Part shown: piece by piece, positions 40,630-52,744 of the stretch
Numbering within the stretch: the stretch's first letter is position 1
How the letters are laid out: every line of letters starts with the position of its first letter
Origin: Dichomitus squalens LYAD-421 SS1
Taxonomy: Eukaryota; Basidiomycota; Agaricomycetes; Polyporales; Polyporaceae
Direction of reading: 5' to 3'
Assembly (NCBI RefSeq): GCF_000275845.1
Contig: NW_006766886.1
Coordinates: 481,573-545,572 of the forward strand
Length of the DNA: 64,000 nucleotides
Notes under the pieces: generated by a model
Databases searched by the model: none
Seen by the model: the letters and a program-made list of their open reading frames with translations, nothing else
What the model was told of the DNA's origin: nothing
Made by a program: the position numbers and the translations under genes

Positions 40630-41681
40630 ATGCTCGCTTTCCCTCTTAGCCCCGTAGACCCCATGCTCGCCTCAACCAGCACCTACCTTCCTCATTCGGC
40701 GCTACACCTAGCAGTGCCACCAATGCCGGGCCCATCGGATTGTGTTACAGGCTTTCCTTCCTCGTCCGGCTGGTCCGCCCTCTCGTTCTACGAGTCCGTC
40801 CCTCGGGCCATCTCCCCCGCACCCTCCACAAGTCGCACCCGAGATTACGACGAGGTGGTCTACTCTATTCCATCTGTGTCCCGATGGGAACACCTTGACG
40901 CACTCGACGCGAAGAGCGAAGAAACGCGCCGATCGCTCACGCCGTTCAGCCCCCGCCGCGCGCCCTCCCCCTTCCCCGGTCGGGGGAACGGAGGCACGGA
41001 ATTTGTGAGCACCGAGTTTCAACGTGGGGCAGCGTCAGCTCGTCCCAGTTCCGCGCCACAATTTCTCCGTCACTCCGTGGCAGCTTCTGCCCCAGACGTC
41101 TCGTCTGCAGGGGCCTTGCAGCGCGTCAAGAAGACAGGCCCGGCAGGGTCGTCATACAACGCCCCCGACGTCTCCCGCGGACGGTCCGCCGACCCAGAAC
41201 CGACCGAGGACGAGCTGGACTTTGAGCGCAAGTTCGTCTCGCTCCCGTCCCTCCGCAAAAAGGTCTGTACGCATCGTGGGCCCCACGCCCGGTCCGCCGC
41301 AGACATCCAGAAGCTCGTCCCCCCCTTCGGGTAAGTAACTGACGCCCCCCCCCCCACCGCTCGCCCAAAGTCTGCGCCCACTGACGCGCCTGCGATGATG
41401 GCTTTTGCTGCTCCGCTCCCAACAGATCTCCACGCTGTCAGCACGCGGAGTGCGCAGACGCGAAGTGCGCGACGTGCGTCTACCTCCGTCGCCGGGGCGA
41501 CGGCCCGCTGCGCACGCGCCTCCTCAAGCGCGACAAGGACCGCGACCTGTGGCACCTCCGCCCGGCCGCGTACGACGAGCCGTGGGCGTACGCCGAGGAC
41601 CGCGGCAAGCTCACCGCGCTACAGGCGTCGTACGTGCTCGGCCGCGAGCGCGCCCTGCGCGGCGCGCGGGCACGCCTCTGA
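40630..41681 (+). CDS. Unknown protein with a C-terminal cysteine cluster
   Basis: Two exons, 40630-41330 and 41426-41681, give 318 residues. The first two thirds are Ser/Pro/Ala-rich and probably disordered. The conserved-looking part starts near residue 195 (EDELDFERKFVSLPSLRKK) and holds a cysteine cluster C-x4-C-x4-C-x2-C formed across the splice (PRCQHAECADAKCATCVYLR), suggestive of metal binding, followed by a charged region ending RERALRGARARL. The intron starts GTAAGT, contains an 11-C run at 41345-41355, and ends CAACAG. A second ATG at 40663 could also be the start. I do not recognise the family; a basidiomycete-specific zinc-binding protein is an inference from the cysteines alone. 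Confidence 0.65.
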
Positions 41682-43136
41682 CGCTGCACAGAGGCGGCGG
41701 GGCACGGGTTATCCCCAGATCTGCGATCCGCTTGGCCGCGGCGGCGGACTCCGCTGCAGTCGCACAGCTGTGGCTATGGGCGCATCAGGGCAAGGCATCG
41801 GACGCTGTGCTGCTCACCATCATCGATCATAGTCAGACGTCCTCGTGTTCCATCGCCACCACGACCTCAGCCCGCAGCTTCAGTCGACTCGTCTCTCGGA
41901 CTACGGCCGTTTCTAGACAATCGTCAGGCACTCGGGACTTCTCCGGCTGCCTCCAGTAGATGGTGGGCGGTCAAGCGTCACGATAGTAATGGTTACCATA
42001 ATGTACAGCACTATATCGAGTAGTTTCTCTTACGGACTTTGGTTCACGAATCTCAGGACTTTACTGGATAATCAAATTGTTACATACCCTCTACGTATCT
42101 ATACCTCCGCCGCATTGATATCGTGTATCTCACTCACAGCATAGCATCTCCACTATGTATGCACACTCTACGATACGACTTTGGGACACAAGGTTATACT
42201 ATCTCCCATAGGCTACGGGCCGAGTCGGACCTGCGCATCGTCTTCTCTAATTTGATGATAGTGAGACAACATGATAGAAGCCAAGCACGCAAAAACATGG
42301 CACAGGCGCAATCGACGACAGGCTTGCAAGAATCTGAGCTGAGTCATGTGTTTTGTTTTCCGCTTGATCGGGGAAGTCCACCATCGGGATTAAGATGAAA
42401 AGGTGAGGCCTTTTGAGGGTCGCCAGACGATGTTGTAGTGTAAGCCCCGTCGGCAACATTGTCGACACATTAGGCCCAGAGAGTGCGAGCCCCCTACAAC
42501 CAAACGTAACAGTGCCGCACCTGTACCTGTGGGTGCGGAAGAAGAGAGTGGCTTCGGCCGCGATCAAGCCATGTTCCCGCCCGGTGGATGGCACAGCCCT
42601 CACATAAGCCTCCAGTGGAGCCAACCAAAATGCACCTCTGATCTCCGTGGTGCGCCCTGAGCCCAACGGGTGGAGTTTGGCAGGCCGCCTTGCTACTCTG
42701 GCTGCACGACGGCAGCTAGATTTGCTGTTCGCTATGTATGCCGGCGTAGGTTCAGACACAGGCTGAATTTAAGCCACATGGGCATGGTGATCGAACGCAC
42801 TGTCGGTCTCCGCCGAGCCGAGCCTGCGCGTATACCATTATATTACTTCGGAAAGAAGATGGGGCTAGAACAAATGGCTGCCAAGACTATCCTTGCAGCG
42901 AAGGAAGGCCTGTGGACGCGGAGGACACGTAAGGAATAGCCTCATTGCGCGACAAGCGAGCGGGTGGAATTACTGCGTGTGTATTGTGTACCAGAGGTTT
43001 GCTGACCGGCTCGCCTATCACGCCGTACACGATGCATCACGGCTGCATGAGGGCCTTCGTATGGCAAAACGGGTGAAACCACGAACCACGAACGTGTAGT
43101 CGACTGTCCAGCCGTGCTCGCCCGCCGGATGTCCTC
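41682..43136. other. Intergenic region
   Basis: About 1.45 kb without a recognised gene, RNA or repeat. Confidence 0.5.
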
Positions 43137-44099
43137 TCGGAAGACTTGAGCCCAAGGAATCCCAAGCAGACGAACAAAGAACTCAGTAGACAGAACCGAG
43201 CTAGATCTCACTGACTACCCATCTCCGACGAGTGCCTGAGGCCTCAGTAAACTGCACGCTGCCGGGGAACGTTGGCTAACATGGAACGGACCGTATATGT
43301 TCGTAACCGCTGTGACCCATTTGATTCGTACTGTTCAGACGGCCGGACCATAGCTCCACAGACATATGCCCCCTGGACGTAGTTTCCGTTCCCGTTCCCA
43401 CAGGCAGCCACCCACTACATTCGACGGCTTCAATGTTACGTCAAGGGCATGGAAGTGCACGACACGCTTACCTGGCGAGTTTGACGGCAGGCGCAAAATT
43501 CATTCGGCATCATCGGCTTGGTGGTGGTGGTGGTTCTAACTCGAGATGGCATCCAGCACCCCCCTCTGGAAATGCAAACGGCCCCTGGTCAGCCACGGCC
43601 CCCTGCAGGACGTCGGAATCACGTACTGTGCACGGTTCGTACCGATTGCTTCCGTCGAGAGTCTGCAGAGCCTGTGCAAATGGAACCTCGCCGGTCACTG
43701 CCCCTCTCTGGACTGGAATCGACCCTCTCATGGACGGGCTATGAGGCGTGACGCCTCCGGTGCTCCCGAGTTGACGATCACCCTATAGCACAAGCCCTGC
43801 ATACCGGCGACCGGTATCCGTTTCATGCCTCCAGCGCGTCGCGTACAGCTCCTTCTGCCGCATGATCAGGTCGCGAGAGTACGTCTGCAGGTGGGCAGGA
43901 GGATGCGGCGGAATCAGAGATGCAGTAGCTTTTGACGACGATGGTGGAAGCCCCCAATCGCTGCCGTTAGTGCGAGGGGAACGTCGCGCGCAACAAAGAA
44001 CTCACAACATGCATGCATCCCACCGGCCCATATGTTCAAAGGACTGATCTATCCCCAGCACTTGTTGCGGTCGATGAGGTGCCACAGCACCGTCAGAGG
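43137..44099. repeat. Direct repeat, copy 1
   Basis: At least 963 bases that appear identical to 44567-45529 (period 1430). Copy 1 runs straight into the N gap. On the minus strand a fragment reads HLQTYSRDLIMRQKELYATR, which looks protein-like, but it is short and stops soon; no gene is supported. Confidence 0.9.
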
Positions 44100-44282
44100 N
44101 NNNNNNNNNNNNNNNNNNNNNNNNNNNNNNNNNNNNNNNNNNNNNNNNNNNNNNNNNNNNNNNNNNNNNNNNNNNNNNNNNNNNNNNNNNNNNNNNNNNN
44201 NNNNNNNNNNNNNNNNNNNNNNNNNNNNNNNNNNNNNNNNNNNNNNNNNNNNNNNNNNNNNNNNNNNNNNNNNNNNNNNNNN
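44100..44282. other. Assembly gap of 183 N
   Basis: Unknown sequence. Predicted frames crossing it are meaningless. Confidence 0.99.
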
Positions 44283-44566
44283 GGTTCCCGCCCGAATCTA
44301 TACTCACCGTGCCCATGGGCGTGCCCCATTTCTGGTGTACAACAAGGCGACATATATCTCCTTCTCTCAGCGACTTTATATGGTTCGATTTTGACACTGA
44401 GCCCTGATAGTCATCGACACAGTGTGGAAGGGTAGTTCTTTGGCTCAAGCAATCGGGTGTTTAGATGTCCACATACCATATCCGGGTCCGGCTATCCTCG
44501 GCAACAGCAATTTCGTTCCATACGAGGGAATTAAGCGCTGTCCCGAGGACCGAGGGACGTGCAATT

Positions 44567-45529
44567 TCGGAAGACTTGAGCCCAAGGAATCCCAAGCAGA
44601 CGAACAAAGAACTCAGTAGACAGAACCGAGCTAGATCTCACTGACTACCCATCTCCGACGAGTGCCTGAGGCCTCAGTAAACTGCACGCTGCCGGGGAAC
44701 GTTGGCTAACATGGAACGGACCGTATATGTTCGTAACCGCTGTGACCCATTTGATTCGTACTGTTCAGACGGCCGGACCATAGCTCCACAGACATATGCC
44801 CCCTGGACGTAGTTTCCGTTCCCGTTCCCACAGGCAGCCACCCACTACATTCGACGGCTTCAATGTTACGTCAAGGGCATGGAAGTGCACGACACGCTTA
44901 CCTGGCGAGTTTGACGGCAGGCGCAAAATTCATTCGGCATCATCGGCTTGGTGGTGGTGGTGGTTCTAACTCGAGATGGCATCCAGCACCCCCCTCTGGA
45001 AATGCAAACGGCCCCTGGTCAGCCACGGCCCCCTGCAGGACGTCGGAATCACGTACTGTGCACGGTTCGTACCGATTGCTTCCGTCGAGAGTCTGCAGAG
45101 CCTGTGCAAATGGAACCTCGCCGGTCACTGCCCCTCTCTGGACTGGAATCGACCCTCTCATGGACGGGCTATGAGGCGTGACGCCTCCGGTGCTCCCGAG
45201 TTGACGATCACCCTATAGCACAAGCCCTGCATACCGGCGACCGGTATCCGTTTCATGCCTCCAGCGCGTCGCGTACAGCTCCTTCTGCCGCATGATCAGG
45301 TCGCGAGAGTACGTCTGCAGGTGGGCAGGAGGATGCGGCGGAATCAGAGATGCAGTAGCTTTTGACGACGATGGTGGAAGCCCCCAATCGCTGCCGTTAG
45401 TGCGAGGGGAACGTCGCGCGCAACAAAGAACTCACAACATGCATGCATCCCACCGGCCCATATGTTCAAAGGACTGATCTATCCCCAGCACTTGTTGCGG
45501 TCGATGAGGTGCCACAGCACCGTCAGAGG
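44567..45529. repeat. Direct repeat, copy 2
   Basis: Same sequence as 43137-44099 as far as can be compared. The 284 bases between the gap and this copy (44283-44566) are not part of the repeat. After 45529 the sequence continues uniquely. Confidence 0.9.
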
Positions 45530-46103
45530 TTGGATCGTACGACGTAGATTGTCCGCTAGTTTGGGTACTTGGCGACGCCGAACGAGTAAACCACCCCTGA
45601 CCCGAACCGCAAGGCTCCCTGCTCCGTGGTTAAGTCGTGGGTCAGCCAGAGGACATGTCTGAGAAGTGAGAAGTGGGAGACGCAGCTTGAGGACCGATTG
45701 CCAACGAAGCGCAACATTTCTGGCCGTGCGGCCATGGTTGCCCGTCCATGGGGACGCGGCCTATATAGCGCTCAGGCCGCTTGGGTAGTACGGCAATACG
45801 AGCTACCTAAGCTGAAATGACCTTCCATCTGACACAAATAGTATATATACATGAAACATGCTGATGCGTGGGGTGCGGTTGGATGCGGATGTTGGTACAA
45901 AGAAGTAGAGCGTCTCGGATAGTAGAATGACGATCAGTCCAAAGACTATCCAGCGTAGGAAGTATGCTAGCAAATAAATGCAGAGGATGTATGCGTTAGA
46001 CATTGTGAGTTGTACAGTAGACGATGGCCGTGTCCCGGATGACGCAGAGAATACGAATGATTAAGGAGCAATAACGGACGAGAAGGCAGAGCATACAACG
46101 TCG
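45530..46103. other. Spacer between repeat copy 2 and metacaspase
   Basis: About 570 bases, no recognised gene. The last part should carry the metacaspase 3' untranslated region. A hydrophobic minus-strand frame at 45803-46003 is unsupported. Confidence 0.45.
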
Positions 46104-48482
46104 CTATAGGTTCATAGGCTGATTGAGATCCTGATGAAGGCCGGATCAGCCCTGTAGCAAGCACAACAACAGTGAAGTAACGTACGACTCGAGCCTGAGC
46201 ACCCAATTGAGGCGCTGGAACGTTGCCGAAGTCAAGGCCGTCCAGGTATTGCTCGGCATACTGGGCCTCGGGTCCTACCCCTGCTGACTCGCCATGGTCA
46301 GAGCCGGCGAGGGTGTTGGAGTCCTCCGAGGGCATGCCTCCATTGTGTTTGCGCCTCCAGCTCTCCTTACGCTTCTGGCTCCATTCGTTCTTCCTTTGCG
46401 CGTGTTCGTGCATCTTATCGCTATACGGCTCTGTAAGACTACTGAACAGTGGAGTGGCCCCAATGGACTTACGTTAGTTCCCGTAGGAAACTGCCGATGG
46501 GCTGGTGAGGTTCCCGACCTGAAGTGAGGAAATCCTGAGGTTAGTGCCCGTGCATGGAGAATGATGCGTTGTAGCTCACGGAGGATGGAGATTAACCACT
46601 ACAGTATGACTTATGTCAGAAGGGCCCGTGCACTAAGAGATGAACACGCTATACCTGAGTGAACGACCCTTTCTTCGACTCCCACGTGAGCTGAGCGTCT
46701 TGGCAGGAAGATATGGACATCTAAAGCAGACATTACTAAATGCGCGTGGAGGAATCTTGGACCGAGTGGGACTTACCACAGTAGCACTCCGGGCAGAACT
46801 CCCCCCTGGCTCTGGCTCGCAAAACCCATTGCACAGCCTATACGAGTCGGGCGACGCGCAGCGCTCCATATCCAGCAGCCCAGCATCGTCGTCGACGAGT
46901 GAATCGATGGACAGCCCTAGCGCACTATTCTCTATGATTTGCGCGATGCTCAGGCTACGCCGAACCTGGACCGACGCGCGCCTGCTCTCGACGGAGAACT
47001 GGCGCTTCTTGCCGCCGTCGATATCGGTGACGCCAACCGAGGTGTTCGTCACCTCCATCTCATTCTCGCTGACCCGCTTGCGCTGGTATATCCGGACGCT
47101 GCACGAAGACGAGCCCTCTGTGGACGGGGCATCAGCCCACTGTCTAATGCGCGGGGAGAGGAGCATAGGCCAGCCCTCACCTTTACTCAGCGGGGACGAG
47201 GGAGCGCTGATACGCTCTCTGCTATCTGGATGCCGCTGCTTCTTGGTGATAACTTTGACGCCAGCCTCGCTCATTCCTACATAAGACGTCGCGACGAATG
47301 AGTATCCGGACACAACCCTATCACGCGAGCTGAGCTCTGCCTGCGGCATGGCACTCACGTTGCCCGTCCTTCCTGCGGACGTTCTGCCACATCGTCTTGT
47401 ACCTCCGATACCCGGTCATCATCCGAGGGTTGTAGACGTTGTTGCACAGATAGTGGTCCAGGTCGAGCAACGTGCCCGAATGGCACGAGTCGAAGATCGC
47501 GGTCAGGTGAGCGCCGATAGGGAGGGCGTCCACGAGCATCTTGCGAAGCTTGTTGTCGATGATCATGCGCTTCTTCACCTCTTCACGGTGCGGCACGTTG
47601 CCGTTCTCGTCTTGGGTTAGGTTCACCCGGATCTTGTCATGATCGACGGGAACTATGACTGCAGGCGGACGGACGATCGTCAACGCTCAATCGCGTTTTC
47701 CAGATATCTTATGGGGAAGCGCTCACACTCGTCGAACCCATCGTCTTCCTCTTGCCTGTCAGGACTTTCTACCTGGCCGGAGTGTCCGGAATCTGTCAAT
47801 GTGTTCGTGAGTCGCCGTGCCGGTACAGAGACAGCCGCTGAGATACGAATGAAGGACGGGGAATGTGGCAGTGTAATGCGCTTGGCAATCCAGGAAGGGG
47901 GATCCGAATCGCAGAGGGAGCGAAGGCCGATGGATGCAAGCAGGCAAGGGCATGATGTTTCGGACGAGAAAGGAGGAGAGAGAGGAGAGAGGGAAGCGAC
48001 GCGATGTGAAGACGCAAGTAAAGAGACGTACAGAAGAAGACAAACCGGCTCCCGTCTTGTGCATCCTTCACCAGCTCACCAATCTCCCGGAGCTATGGGC
48101 GAGCCTGTCAATACGACGTACGATGAATGCGTGATGCATTGGGAAGGACTAACGATGTTTGCTCGTGTGGGTCGGAGGGAGGGGGCGACGCTCTCGCTAT
48201 CCAGCATCAGGACTATGTTTCCCGGCTGGTACTCATATCTGCCTGTACACCACCACTCAGACGACAGTGGAGGGGGGATATGCGGAGCAATCACATACTG
48301 ATGAGGAGGTCCTTGAACTCCTTCGCGTCATCCTGTGCTCGGTGCAAAGGGCCGTAATCCGAGTCCTTGTCGGCACCAGTGTAGTTGATACCGATGAGGA
48401 GGGCACGCTTCGGAGGTATCGAGGGCGGAATGCTCTGGGGGGTCGAGCGACGACGAGAGGAGCGGGAGCCAATCTTGACCAT
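46104..48482 (-). CDS. MCA1: Metacaspase
   Basis: Cysteine protease of the C14 fold that cuts after Arg/Lys; linked in fungi to stress, protein quality control and cell death. Twelve exons on the minus strand: 48482-48299, 48242-48154, 48092-48032, 47792-47727, 47658-47359, 47276-47181, 47117-46777, 46720-46655, 46598-46580, 46518-46473, 46420-46186, 46130-46104, giving 509 residues. The p20 domain starts with PKRALLIGINYTG; His115 (YSGHSG) and Cys192 (DSCHSG) form the dyad. Only about 24 residues precede p20, so the usual Pro/Gln-rich prodomain is absent. A long Ser/Arg-rich insert (about residues 233-345) separates p20 from the p10-like part (CNGFCEPE, ISSCQDAQLTWE, SFTQWLISILR). A charged tail ends VDLNQPMNL. 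The junctions of exons 7, 10, 11 and 12 are the least certain. Confidence 0.9.
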
Positions 48483-48559
48483 CTCGACAGTGGATCAGGT
48501 ACGGTCGTGTGAGTGTCAGGACCAGAGGATCATAAGTGAGGAGAGGGAGCGCAGGAACT

Positions 48560-48575
48560 GAGGCTATATAGCCTC
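48560..48575. promoter_or_regulatory. Palindromic TATA element upstream of metacaspase
   Basis: GAGGCTATATAGCCTC is a perfect 16-base palindrome centred on TATATA, about 80 bases upstream of the metacaspase ATG on the minus strand. It may be the core promoter. Confidence 0.4.
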
Positions 48576-50300
48576 GTCCTTGAGAGGTCCGTTGAGCGAG
48601 GGCGCCGTCCGGGTCAAGTCGTAGGACGGAACAAACCAGGCTGTGAGATGTGGACTAGAGGCGAGTACCCTGGCTATGTGCGACAGAGCTCCGACCGCGC
48701 TGTTGGGGGACGAGGGCGAGTGGGGTGCGAGCGTCCTAGTAGAAGATGACGGCGACGGGTAATTGCAGCTGCAAGCCTATGCCATACACAGCCCGTATGT
48801 CAAGGAACACAGTGGTCGAGGCCTGAGAGACCTGGTGAGCTGCAATCGGTAGGGCCATGGTCATCAATCAATTCGAGCCACAGCGGGCTCAGAATTGAAA
48901 TGTCCGGCGGCATCAGGGCGCGCCGTCGCTCCCACTCTCCCATCCTAGTACCGCTTCGCGATCTCCGATCTCATCAACATTGTCTCCCTTCTGCTTTGCC
49001 ATGGCGGAACGGTTGGGCCAAGTAGCTATCTTCTCTCGCGGCCTCGAGTGCAGTATCAGTGACGGTTTGGTCGAGGATTCAAGCCCGTGCATAGGTAGGC
49101 TATCTCTGCCGTTCAGCCGCACGTGCAGTCCCCGCTCAGCGCTAGGCTTGCGTGGGGCCTGTCGACCTCACACAGATGGTATGTAGTATCATACATTGGT
49201 TCGCTCTCGCCACAGGGTATAGGTTGCTGTGCAGACCCCCTGCTCAGATTTCCAGAGGACAAGCAGGCGGATCCATTGGAGAGCTATTACATAGAAGGGG
49301 CTGAATCCAAAGACCACTTCTCTATGTTGGACAGGCCACGATCTCTCAGATCTCAGATCTCGGGCTCGAGCATATTGTCTGCAAGACATGACACGTACGA
49401 GAAGGTCTCTCCTTGTCGTCCACCAAGCCCCTTCGAAGAACGAGCATATCTCTGGTCTGCTTGGCATCGGTCAGAGCACCATACTGAGTTATGCCCGATG
49501 TGTGTACCCTGACAGGTCCCGGATGCTCTCGGGGGTGTCCGCGGCGCCACAGGAATAGCACGTAGAGGTGTGTGGCTTCGGCTTGACCGTCAGCCTTCGC
49601 CTCGTGCCAACTAACGATGGAAGACGAACACATGGCGTACGGGGCTGTTCGATCGCAGGACTCTGACAGCCAAAGCGACAATTCAATCCCAGTGCGTTAG
49701 CTCCCTGCCAGCCGAAGAACAAGGCTGGGGGTCGCAAGGAGAAGTTCCACCTTCCTAGTACGACCGTCAACCACATACCTTCAGGCCCCTTGGGCCGGCA
49801 TCATAGGGGCCGGTGAATATACGATACAGCCTCACTCCACGAGACCGTGCCGCAGACGTGAGGATAGACAGGTTGCACAAAACGAGGATCATTTAGAGTA
49901 CAAGCGCGATGATGTCTGTATGGAAGCCTTGAGCTTGAATGCCTAACGTCTACAGTGGTAATTGTAATCGAAGTTGGGAGCCTCGGAATCGGCGCAATGC
50001 GGTGCGCATGTATGCATGTAATACGTGTGGAGACAGGTGAGATCAGCAAATAGTACTTGGAGGATGAACAAACGACGAAGCGATGTGTAGCACGACATGC
50101 GAAAGTACAGGATGAGGTGGACGGATATGTATGACAGGGAATAATGAAATTGACGAGACATGACGATTCAATGGTCAAGGGGAACAACGTTATAGCGTGG
50201 TAGGTAGTGTAGTACGGCTTTCGAGTCAGGATGGGGAGTCCTATCAGCACCAGAAGCAGGGTTCGAATTACACCCACTAGTAATAATCGCGGAGAGGCGT
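48576..50300. other. Intergenic region
   Basis: About 1.7 kb between the metacaspase promoter and the SPT2 stop. Only short open frames; I recognise no gene or RNA. Confidence 0.45.
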
Positions 50301-51742
50301 TCAGTAGTTGCCGCGCTTCTCCTTCTCCTTCCTCTTCCTCCTCTTCTCTTCCTCGTGACGCCTCTCCTGTTCCATTGCGAGCTCGTCTTCCTTCTTCGCA
50401 ATCCGAGCGCTACGAAGGTTTCCAGCGCGTCAGCGCACAGTGATGCGGAATAGATGGCATGCAGGACAAACCTTCGTGCCTCCTCCCGCTCGACATCAAA
50501 CGCATCCGCCTCCATGTCCTCGTCGTCGCTGAAGACGTCACGCTCGATGTAAGAAGAGCGGTCCTTTCCGAAGATCTTCCAGATCTGACTGCTGATATCG
50601 ACATCATCCTCATCGCCGCGGCGGGAACCACCAGGGGCGGGGCGCCGCTTAGCAGGGGGCGGTGAGACGCTGGACGACGGCGACCGACGTTTCTTCGGGG
50701 TGGGTCGGGCGGCCGGAGCTGACAAAGGCGTCTTGTGGGAAGGAGGCGGCATGCGAGAAACGCCTGCAGCAGGCTTGGCGCTCGCTGCTTTGGACACGGG
50801 AGGCTTTGTCGCGCTGCCGACCTTCGCAAACGCCGCAGCACTGGACTTGGAAGCAGGGGTGGACTTGGGGATGGGCTTGACAGGTGCAGAGGAAAGAGGG
50901 CGAGGCGATGCAGAACCACTCGCAGCGACAGCAGGCGTGTTAGCTCGAGACGTGGAAGAAGATGTGGCAGGGACGGACGCCTTCTTCGGAGGGTCTTTCT
51001 TCGCCTTGCCGAACCAATCGTTGAACTCCTTTGCGGACTCGCCATCGAGAACCTTGCCCTGCCGCATCTTTGCGCGGTCGGTCATGATCTCGTCGATAGT
51101 CCTCGTATCGCGTTTGTTTTGGTTCAGCTTGATTAGCATCGCCGGCTCGGACTTGAGACGCTCCTTCGTCGACTGCGCCTTGCCTGGGGAAGTCTGCGAC
51201 GAGGAGGAGGAAATCGTCCCAACGCTATCCACCGCACCCCCAGGCAGTCGCCTGCCGGGCTTCCTGGTCGCAATCCCACCCGACGTCCGTTTTGCCGAGC
51301 TCCGACTGAGACCCAGCTCCCTCTCCAGTGCCCGCCGTCGCTTCTCCTCGCGCGTGAGAACGTTGGAAGGGCCGGGTTCGTCGTCGTCCGAAGGTCTGCG
51401 CCTGCCCGCCCCCGAGACGGGGTAGCCGTGCTTGTCCTTCGCCTTCTTTGGCCCATAGAGCAAGGCGTCGCGCTCCTGCTCTAGTCTCCGCTGCATCTCC
51501 CGCTCCTTCGCCTGCCGTTCCCGTTCCAGGCGTTCGGCACGCTCCTGCTCCCTCTTCTGCTCCTCGAGGCGTTTGATACGGAGCTTGGCCTCGAGCTCCC
51601 GCTCCCGCTTCTCCTTCTCCTCAATCTCCTTGCGTTTCTGGGCCTCCCGTCGTTGTCGTTCGGCGAGCTGGGATTCGACAGCCTCCTTTGTCTGCTGGGT
51701 GTGCGTGGCACTAAGGGCCATGAGCGCCTGCCAGCTGGTCAT
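50301..51742 (-). CDS. SPT2: SPT2-domain chromatin protein
   Basis: Nuclear histone H3-H4 chaperone associated with transcription elongation. Two exons on the minus strand, 51742-50472 and 50409-50301, give 459 residues. The N-terminal 100 residues form a Glu/Lys/Arg-rich coiled coil (EKEKRERELEAKLRIKRLEE). The middle is Lys/Ser/Pro/Ala-rich and probably disordered. The conserved SPT2 domain is at the C-terminus: SSQIWKIFGKDRSSYIERDV, then acidic FSDDEDMEADAFDVEREEAR joined across the intron to SARIAKKEDELAMEQERRHE and a Lys/Arg-rich end. The start MTSWQALMALSATHTQQ was chosen as the first ATG; the frame is open upstream but low in family similarity. Confidence 0.92.
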
Positions 51743-52744
51743 GGCGGGTGGTTTCCTAGTCAGACGCGGTAAGAGGGTGGTTGTGGGCTCGCAGAGAGGG
51801 CAGAATGCAGGAGATTGAGGAAAAAAGTCTAGGACAAGGAACACAGCCTGGTGGAGGAAAGAAGCAAGATAGATAGATGGATGGATGTCTGGCTGAGAGT
51901 TGGACCAGCGCCTTCCTTGGACTGCAGGAGGACTGTTTGGCTCTGTTTGCGCACTGCCACCTTGACTCACTGAAACGGCAATTGGCCGTCGTGGCACTTG
52001 GGTACTTGCGGCTCAAAACGGTCCTTTGTACTCAGCGCCCTCTGCAGGGACACCTCCTCGAGGATAAATTGAAAGAAGTGATTGAGCTATTGACAAGAAG
52101 CGTCTATTGGTCTTAGGTTATTTGGGGGCTTGCGAACAACCTTTAGCAGACCACCGTGACGTTCGCCTCGGGTGCGGGATCGTCGTGGCTTTATCCACAT
52201 TGATCACACGACTGACAAGTCGTGGTGAACTCTACCTAGATATCGGCCTTTCTATGCCCTGTTGTGCAATTCGATTGCAAGTCTCGATTCATATCAATTC
52301 ATACGCATGCTAGATACCTGCGATGATCCTCGTGACAACATCTCGTGCTCATCCACTATTCCGTATCCGGCATCGCCGATTTCCCGATCGAGGATGTAAT
52401 GCGAGACGCGTTGACGAGAGATCCGATAGGAGACGTATACTACATGAAATATGACAACGCGATAGCAGGACATTGTGACGAATCGCCATGGGGAACAGAC
52501 GAAGTGCAAGAAGACACGATGGGTGATGGAAGGTCGGACGACGGACGGCGGCGAGTTTGGGCTTTGTCCATCATACTAGTGATACGTGAGCGATGGTGTA
52601 TGACCGATTAAGTGAAGGTATATAGACGAGGGGAGCTCGAGGGGTTGTACGATATGAATGGCTCACGTATGCGTACCGTTCAGAGCGAAGGAAGCGAGCA
52701 ACGAGATTGACACCGACAGAGAAAGATACCCGTGCCACGTGCGT
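51743..52744. other. Intergenic region
   Basis: About 1 kb between SPT2 and the CPSF6-like gene; CT-rich minus-strand promoter sequence near 51.75-51.85 kb. No gene recognised. Confidence 0.5.

Noticed and set aside
41345..41355. Run of 11 C in an intron
   Set aside because: A simple polypyrimidine run inside the intron of the Cys-rich protein gene; no separate function suggested.
44002..44448. Open frames running through the N gap
   Set aside because: The unknown bases make the translation meaningless.
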